Both the position numbers and the translations under genes were made by a program. Positions 5,993 through 12,320 of a stretch of DNA of 12,320 nucleotides are shown here, piece after piece. The notes under the pieces are model-generated. The model had not been told where the DNA came from, made no database searches, and was given only the letters and a program-made list of their open reading frames with translations. The stretch is from Planctomycetaceae bacterium (GTDB lineage: Bacteria > Planctomycetota > Planctomycetia > Planctomycetales > Planctomycetaceae). The stretch covers positions 1 to 12,320 of the forward strand of contig CANJZR010000050.1 in the NCBI GenBank assembly GCA_947479075.1, read 5' to 3'. How positions within the stretch are numbered: position 1 is the first letter of the stretch; each line of letters begins with the position of its first letter.

Positions 5993-8167
5993 ATGAGTTC
6001 AGGTTCGTCTCGGTTAGACAGTCAGCAAGAGGGCGGCAACTATCCTTCGGCATGGAATTCACTGATCCCAGCTCCCTCAGCTCTCATCGGAGGCGATTCG
6101 CTGTTTGGAGATACACTCAGTCACGCGGTCGTGTCAGCTCGCAGCTGGCTCATGGAACGCCAGCACATCGAGGGATACTGGCTGGGCGAGCTCGAAGGCG
6201 ACACGATCCTGGAGTCGGAATACATCCTGCTCCTGACCTACCTCGGCCGCGGACAATCAGAGCTGGCCAGGAAATGTGCCCGGACCATTGCCGCCGAACA
6301 GCTGGCAACCGGAGGCTGGGCTCAGATCCCGGGCGGGCCGATCGACCTGAGTATCTCGGTCAAAGCCTACTGGACCCTTAAAATCTCCGGGCATGACCCG
6401 AATTGCGAATACATGGTCCGCGCCCGCGAGGCGATCCGCGCTGCCGGTGGGGCCGAGAAGGTCAACAGCTTCACCCGGTTCTATCTCGCCCTGTTGGGGA
6501 TCATCTCCTACCAGCAGTGCCCCGCCGTGCCGCCCGAGCTGATGTTCATCCCGACCTGGATGCCGTTCAACATCTACGAGATGTCGGCCTGGTCCCGCAC
6601 GATCGTCGTGCCGCTCAGCCTGATCTGGGCCTTCCAGCCGGTTCGCAAGCTGCCATCTGAGCATCAGATCGATGAGCTCTTCCTGAACGGGGCCGACAAA
6701 CTCCCGGTCTCGATGCCCCCGTCGGAGCAGCTCGACGGCTTGAAGGCCAAGAGCTGGTTCAACTGGCACAAGGTCTTCAGCGCGATTGATGTCGGCTGGA
6801 AGACTCTCGAGCGTCTGCACATCAAGCCGCTGCGTTCGTGGGCGATTCGCAAAGCCGCCAAATGGATGCTCGATCGATTCGCCAAAAGCGATGGTCTGGG
6901 TGCGATCTTCCCACCGATCATCTGGAGCATCATCTCGCTCAAGAGTCTGGGCTACGCCGAAGACTCTCCAGAAGTCGCAGCTGCTCTGCTGGAGCTGGAG
7001 AAGCTGACGATTCACGAAGGCGACACTGCTCGACTGGAACCCTGTCGTTCCCCAGTCTGGGACACGGCCATCAGCATCATCGCCCTGCGTGAGTCGGGCG
7101 TCTCCGCTGATTCCGCCCCCCTGCGCATGGCTGTCGACTGGCTGTTGTCGAAGGAAGTCCGGCAGCGCGGTGACTGGTCGCTACGTAAGCCTCATATTGA
7201 ACCAGCTGGGTGGTACTTCGAGTTCAACAACGAATTCTATCCCGACATCGACGACACGATCATGGCCACGATGGCACTAGCCAAGTGCCTGCCCGGCGAT
7301 TCGCACGCGGCGTGGACTGCAGAGTTCGTTCCCGGCGAGACCTCGCCACGCACCCCCGCGACCAGCGACAAGGTCAACACCGTCATCTTTGGCACCACCA
7401 CTTCTGGCTCTCGCGCTGCAGTCGATGTCGACCGCATGCGCCCCATGCTGCAGTCGATCGAACGGGCTGTCCGCTGGATCTCGGCGATGCAGTGCCGGGA
7501 TGGAGGCTGGGCCGCGTTCGATGCTGACAACGACCGCGAACTGTTCACGCGTGTCCCGTTTGCCGATCACAACGCGATGATCGACCCACCCACCGCCGAC
7601 ATCACCGCACGCACGCTGGAGATGTATGGCCGGCTGGGAGTCGGCATGCATCACGAGACCCTCCAGCGGGCCATCGAGTTCGTCTGGAAGGACCAGCAAT
7701 ACGACAACAGCTGGTACGGCCGCTGGGGTGTGAACTACATCTACGGGACGTGGCAGGTGCTGGTCGGTCTGACCGCGATCGGCGTCCCCGCGAACGATCC
7801 CCGTCTGCAGGCCGGTGCAGACTGGCTCAAGAAGCATCAGCACGCCAGCGGTGGCTGGGGAGAAACCGCCCTCAGCTACGACAAGCCCGAGTTACGAGGC
7901 CAGGGGCCACCGACCGCTTCGCAAACCGCGTGGGCACTGATGGGACTTCTGGCTGCGGGCGAGATCGAGTCGCAATCTGTCCAGCGAGGCGTGCAGTTCC
8001 TGCTCGACACCCAGACCGCCGATGGCACGTGGAACGAACCCGAATTCACCGGCACCGGCTTCCCGCGGGTTTTCTACCTGCGCTACCACCTGTACCGCCA
8101 CTACTTCCCGCTGATGGCTCTGGGCCGTTACTCCAACATGAAGCGTGCTCAGCCAGCCGCCGAGTAA
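5993..8167 (+). CDS. shc: Squalene-hopene cyclase
   Basis: The protein is 724 residues from the ATG at 5993. It is a class II triterpene cyclase that folds and cyclises squalene to hopene at the membrane face. The catalytic acid motif is DIDD (418-421), the bacterial DXDD form rather than the DCTA of oxidosqualene cyclases. QW repeats are plentiful: QHIEGYW (57-63), QLATGGW, QCRDGGW, QHASGGW and QTADGTW. The strongly conserved WYGRWGVNYIYGTW (574-587) and the C-terminal TGTGFPRVFYLRYHLYRHYFP block are intact. Oddities: an N-terminal extension of roughly 35-40 residues; an extra Ser/Thr/Pro-rich stretch of about 45 residues (about 435-482) between DIDD and the next QW repeat; and Arg540 where the Alicyclobacillus enzyme has His451. 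An upstream TTG at 5924 would add 23 residues; I prefer the ATG, with AGG about 9 bp upstream. No other hopanoid gene is adjacent. A strong hairpin follows the stop codon. Confidence 0.96.
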   Translation: MSSGSSRLDSQQEGGNYPSAWNSLIPAPSALIGGDSLFGDTLSHAVVSARSWLMERQHIEGYWLGELEGDTILESEYILLLTYLGRGQSELARKCARTIAAEQLATGGWAQIPGGPIDLSISVKAYWTLKISGHDPNCEYMVRAREAIRAAGGAEKVNSFTRFYLALLGIISYQQCPAVPPELMFIPTWMPFNIYEMSAWSRTIVVPLSLIWAFQPVRKLPSEHQIDELFLNGADKLPVSMPPSEQLDGLKAKSWFNWHKVFSAIDVGWKTLERLHIKPLRSWAIRKAAKWMLDRFAKSDGLGAIFPPIIWSIISLKSLGYAEDSPEVAAALLELEKLTIHEGDTARLEPCRSPVWDTAISIIALRESGVSADSAPLRMAVDWLLSKEVRQRGDWSLRKPHIEPAGWYFEFNNEFYPDIDDTIMATMALAKCLPGDSHAAWTAEFVPGETSPRTPATSDKVNTVIFGTTTSGSRAAVDVDRMRPMLQSIERAVRWISAMQCRDGGWAAFDADNDRELFTRVPFADHNAMIDPPTADITARTLEMYGRLGVGMHHETLQRAIEFVWKDQQYDNSWYGRWGVNYIYGTWQVLVGLTAIGVPANDPRLQAGADWLKKHQHASGGWGETALSYDKPELRGQGPPTASQTAWALMGLLAAGEIESQSVQRGVQFLLDTQTADGTWNEPEFTGTGFPRVFYLRYHLYRHYFPLMALGRYSNMKRAQPAAE

Positions 8168-8192
8168 TCGAGTTCGAAACATTCATCTCAAT

Positions 8193-8225
8193 CAAGGCAG
8201 GCAGCGCCCAACGCAGCCTGCCTTG
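8193..8225 (+). terminator. Probable shc transcription terminator hairpin
   Basis: CAAGGCAGGC (8193-8202) pairs perfectly with GCCTGCCTTG (8216-8225). After one A/A mismatch, an inner GCG/CGC pairing extends the stem. It starts 26 bp after the shc stop codon. The following bases are CTTCGTTTACC, only moderately T-rich, so intrinsic termination is plausible but not certain. Confidence 0.55.
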
Positions 8226-8294
8226 CTTCGTTTACCCCACGACAAACAGCAACTTCTCGTCATCTCACTTCCAACTCGGACCGGAGAAGTGATC

Positions 8295-8492
8295 CACAGA
8301 TTGCACAGATTTACGCAGATTAAAACAGTGCCATTGTTAACCCGGGAGGGCGAAGCTCCTGCTGAGCCGCGTTCGCAAGTGTGCGTCCTCTCGTTGTAGC
8401 GGCTCAGCAGGAGCTTCGCCCTCCCAAGGCATACCTCACAACGACTCACTCGCCCTGACCTCTTCAAGCTGTGTCCATCTGCGAAATCTGTG
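8295..8492. repeat. Composite inverted-repeat element: imperfect outer arms around an inner palindrome
   Basis: The left outer arm at 8295-8321 is made of three degenerate tandem units (CACAGATTG, CACAGATTT, ACGCAGATT). The right outer arm at 8477-8492 is the reverse complement of the 8304-8320 portion, with one base missing. The arms enclose about 155 bp that contain the perfect 27-bp inverted repeat. No transposase is present. Similar CACAGATT-type and GGAGGGCGAAGCTCC-type repeats are, as far as I recall, common in planctomycete intergenic DNA; that part is memory, not something the sequence proves. Confidence 0.6.
8344..8425. repeat. Perfect 27-bp inverted repeat with internal hairpin
   Basis: Bases 8344-8370 and 8399-8425 are exact reverse complements over 27 bp. 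The left arm begins GGGAGGGCGAAGC and ends GAGCCGC. The 28-nt loop contains a small CGCA/TGCG hairpin, so the whole could extrude as a cruciform. A perfect arm of this length is far beyond chance. Either it is a mobile or dispersed non-coding element or two convergent copies of one repeat unit. Confidence 0.85.
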
Positions 8493-8717
8493 TACCACTT
8501 TCTTCTCGATATTTCCCACGCAATTACGCCATCCTTGTGGACACCCAAGTCATACCCCGGTGAGTCAATCGAGTGTGCGAATCCACAAAGTGCCCCGTGG
8601 CTGGCTTGTTCTTGCTGCACGATTACCAGCCAACTCTGTATCTTGCGAACGTGAGATTCGCCGGGGGTCTAGCGTGTCTCTGATGTTCTGGTGCCGGAAC
8701 TCTGGGGTCAATCACTG

Positions 8718-10850
<2,133 letters not shown>

Positions 10851-10894
10851 GCCTGGTGGCAGAGTCCTCTGCAACTTCGGTGTGAAGTTTCCCA

Positions 10895-10922
10895 GCGAGC
10901 GGCAGACGTGAGTCTGCCGTGG
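10895..10922 (+). repeat. REP-like palindromic element, copy 3
   Basis: This reads constant GCGAGCGG, stem CAGAC, loop GTGA, stem GTCTG, tail CCGTGG. The stem extends to 8 bp when the adjacent CGG/CCG bases are counted. It is found 45 bp after the cstA stop codon, in the convergent gap with the propeller gene. Compared with copy 1, four of the five stem positions differ and each is matched by a compensating change in the other arm. Confidence 0.68.
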
Positions 10923-10993
10923 ATGGACGCTGAAAGGCCCGGAAGCACGTACTCATGATAAACAAGCTCGATCCGCCTCTTGTTCCTTCGTCA

Positions 10994-11019
10994 CCCATAC
11001 GCTCAAAGCAGCGTATGGG
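10994..11019. terminator. Perfect 10-bp hairpin in the convergent cstA / propeller gap
   Basis: CCCATACGCT (10994-11003) and AGCGTATGGG (11010-11019) are perfect reverse complements around a 6-nt loop. The site lies between two genes that converge (stops at 10850 and 11078), where a bidirectional terminator would be useful. There is no T-run on either side, so it may equally be a dispersed repeat or an mRNA end-protecting hairpin. Confidence 0.5.
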
Positions 11020-11077
11020 CCACCCCGCGAAAGAATTGAGCCAGCGATCGGCATTTGCTGTGTCCGTGAGTCATTTC

Positions 11078-12187
11078 TCAGCGTTCGCTTGAGAAGATAA
11101 TCTTCGATCCGTCGGGCGACCAGTCAGAACTGCGATTGATCCTTCCGATCTTTGTGCCTTCAAGCAGTCTCGGTTCGCTGTTACCGTCGGCTGAAATCAG
11201 GTAGATGTAAGTGTTTTTCCAGCTATGGTCGGCGCGACCTCCACGTACATTATCCTGAATGGAAAAGAGAATCTCTTTTCCATCTGGTGAGAGGACCGGC
11301 GGCCCCACGAGTGCGCGATTGGAAGAGCGTTCACGGTAGACGACCTGAATAGAATCTCTGTCCCCGGTGGCGTTAATCGTAATCAACTGTTGTTCGCCGT
11401 CTCGACGAATGAGAGTCACAAGTCGCTGGCCATCGCGTGACCAGTTCGCCCCACCAAAAATGACTTCAATGTCGCCTCCCAGGATCTGACGCCGTTCTCC
11501 GGTTTCGGTGTGATACAAAAGCAGACTGTAAGGATTGGATTCAGGATTCAGGACACAGATTTCTTTTCCATCCGGAGACCACCGCGTGTACCAGCCTTGG
11601 CCAAACTTTCTCTTGTTCGTGCCGTCGGCATTCATGATCCACGCACCCGGCGAAACATTGTCCGGGTTTCCCGGGTTCACCATATAAGCGATCTGAGAAT
11701 CGTCTGGTGACCATGTCGGTGTGTTTCCCGCACCAAGGTGCCGAATCATTCCCTGAAACGGCCCCGCAACTCCGTACGCCCAGATGCGACTGAGCGCGAC
11801 CTGATCGGTCTGAGATGTTGAGTCCAGCAGGATCGCCTTGCTGTCGTGAGACCATTGCGGCGTTCCAGTGGTCACCATTCCTGGAGCTGCCACCAGAAAT
11901 CGAAGATCTGTGCCGTCGCGATTGATGATGTATACCGGGCGAAATCGCGACTCCGCCCCAGAGTTTCTTATCCCCGCCCCCGAGCTCTCTGCCGAGCCGA
12001 GAAGTGTGCCATTGCGATGTGACAAACTTCGGATGAGATCATTCAACTGTCGTTCTTGTGCGTCAAGCCGCTCCACGATCTTCTGCAGTTGCTGCGGATT
12101 CGACTCCTCTTCGAGTTCCTGAGCCCACGACAATGTGCCGCTGAGGACCACGAGACACAGACACAGTAACCAGCATTGCAATTTCAT
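11078..12187 (-). CDS. Secreted TolB-like PD40 (WD40-like) beta-propeller protein
   Basis: The protein is 369 residues from the ATG at 12187. Residues 1-23 form a signal peptide ending near SWAQ, so it is exported. Residues about 24-58 are a charged heptad-like coiled coil (QLQKIVERLDAQERQLNDLI). From about 83 to the end there are six PD40 blades, each marked by a WSPDG-type turn: WSHDSK (112), WSPDDS (159), WSPDGK (203), WSRDGQ (249), a degenerate LSPDGK (299) and WSPDGS (356). The chain stops right after the sixth blade. This is the propeller of TolB and related proteins, but the TolB N-terminal domain is absent and no tol-pal genes are in view, so it is not TolB itself. Likely a periplasmic or surface binding protein; the partner is unknown. 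The upstream in-frame start at 12316 is rejected, because GGAG sits at ideal spacing before 12187 and only that start exposes the signal peptide. Confidence 0.88.
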   Translation of the reverse strand: MKLQCWLLCLCLVVLSGTLSWAQELEEESNPQQLQKIVERLDAQERQLNDLIRSLSHRNGTLLGSAESSGAGIRNSGAESRFRPVYIINRDGTDLRFLVAAPGMVTTGTPQWSHDSKAILLDSTSQTDQVALSRIWAYGVAGPFQGMIRHLGAGNTPTWSPDDSQIAYMVNPGNPDNVSPGAWIMNADGTNKRKFGQGWYTRWSPDGKEICVLNPESNPYSLLLYHTETGERRQILGGDIEVIFGGANWSRDGQRLVTLIRRDGEQQLITINATGDRDSIQVVYRERSSNRALVGPPVLSPDGKEILFSIQDNVRGGRADHSWKNTYIYLISADGNSEPRLLEGTKIGRINRSSDWSPDGSKIIFSSER

Positions 12188-12193
12188 CGGTAT

Positions 12194-12197
12194 CTCC
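12194..12197 (-). promoter_or_regulatory. Shine-Dalgarno fixing the propeller-protein start
   Basis: GGAG on the minus strand lies six bases before the ATG at 12187. It supports the 369-residue signal-peptide-bearing form over a 412-residue form whose first 43 residues lack protein-like character. Confidence 0.7.
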
Positions 12198-12320
12198 AGA
12201 AACCGTTTGGCCAATCTCGCAGACATGGGGCAAAATCTCATTACATTCCATGCAGCATCATTTGAATCTAAGTTGTTGCATTCATGGGGCGGCAGCAAAA
12301 ACATAGATGCACGCATTGCG

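Larger units (their letters stand above)
8168..8717. other. 550-bp intergenic region between shc and cstA, mostly repeats
   Basis: The gap contains a terminator-like hairpin just after shc, then a nested inverted-repeat element (about 8295-8492), then some 220 bp with no clear structure leading into cstA. Short frames on both strands run through the repeats, but they only translate the palindrome (peptides of the type GEAPAEP and GSAGASPS) and I do not accept them as genes. The cstA promoter should lie in the last 200 bp; I cannot place it. Confidence 0.55.

Noticed and set aside
8145..8399. 84-codon plus-strand frame containing GEAPAEP
   Set aside because: It overlaps the end of shc and reads straight through the 27-bp palindrome; a repeat translation, not a gene.
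8295..8492. CRISPR array
   Set aside because: The CACAGATT units are 9-10 bp, contiguous and degenerate, with no spacers and no cas genes.
8192..8620. 142-codon minus-strand frame containing GSAGASPS and CVNLCNLW
   Set aside because: Its sequence is the reverse of both repeat families in this gap, with no ribosome site or family match.
11078..12187. Propeller gene as tolB of a Tol-Pal system
   Set aside because: The PD40 blades fit, but the TolB N-terminal domain is missing and no tol or pal genes are nearby.

Overview
The window looks like chromosomal DNA of a planctomycete (order Planctomycetales). This is inferred from protein family content and intergenic repeats, not from a marker gene. 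The evidence is: a secreted DUF1080 plus PQQ-sugar-dehydrogenase fusion, a bacterial squalene-hopene cyclase, a DUF151 bifunctional nuclease, a secreted PD40 beta-propeller protein, moderately high GC, and intergenic repeats of a style I associate with planctomycete genomes. I see no phage, plasmid, transposase, CRISPR, tRNA or rRNA. The genes are ordinary. The unusual content is the dense inverted-repeat decoration of the gaps and some lineage-specific protein architecture.

Layout. Four genes lie on the minus strand, read from about 5.6 kb down to 1: a 707-residue, almost wholly disordered acidic and Arg/Gly-rich protein (5612 to 3489); a bifunctional nuclease family protein (3371 to 2973); a secreted two-domain DUF1080 / PQQ sugar dehydrogenase (2673 to 796); and a short-chain dehydrogenase/reductase cut by the window edge (709 to 1). 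A 380-bp divergent gap then leads to two plus-strand genes, squalene-hopene cyclase (5993 to 8167) and a CstA-type carbon-starvation transporter (8718 to 10850). A secreted six-bladed TolB-like propeller protein (12187 to 11078) converges on cstA.

Functional reading. The nuclease-family protein and the disordered Arg/Gly-rich protein are neighbours on one strand and could both act on nucleic acids (inference). The DUF1080-GSDH fusion is predicted to be exported and could couple sugar oxidation to cleavage or binding of an oxidised glycoside; the SDR downstream may or may not belong to the same pathway, since a GC-rich hairpin separates them. The cyclase makes hopanoid-type triterpenes and stands alone, with no other hopanoid gene in view. 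CstA imports small carbon compounds.

Intergenic structure. Three copies of a REP-like palindrome (constant GCGAGCGG followed by a 5-bp variable stem) occur at 2781-2808, 2918-2946 (inverted) and 10895-10922. The stem bases change in compensated fashion between copies. The 2.7-2.95 kb gap holds four hairpins. The gap between the cyclase and cstA holds a perfect 27-bp inverted repeat nested inside a second, imperfect inverted repeat. These are the most interesting uncatalogued signals here. I do not see a convincing new multi-gene system.
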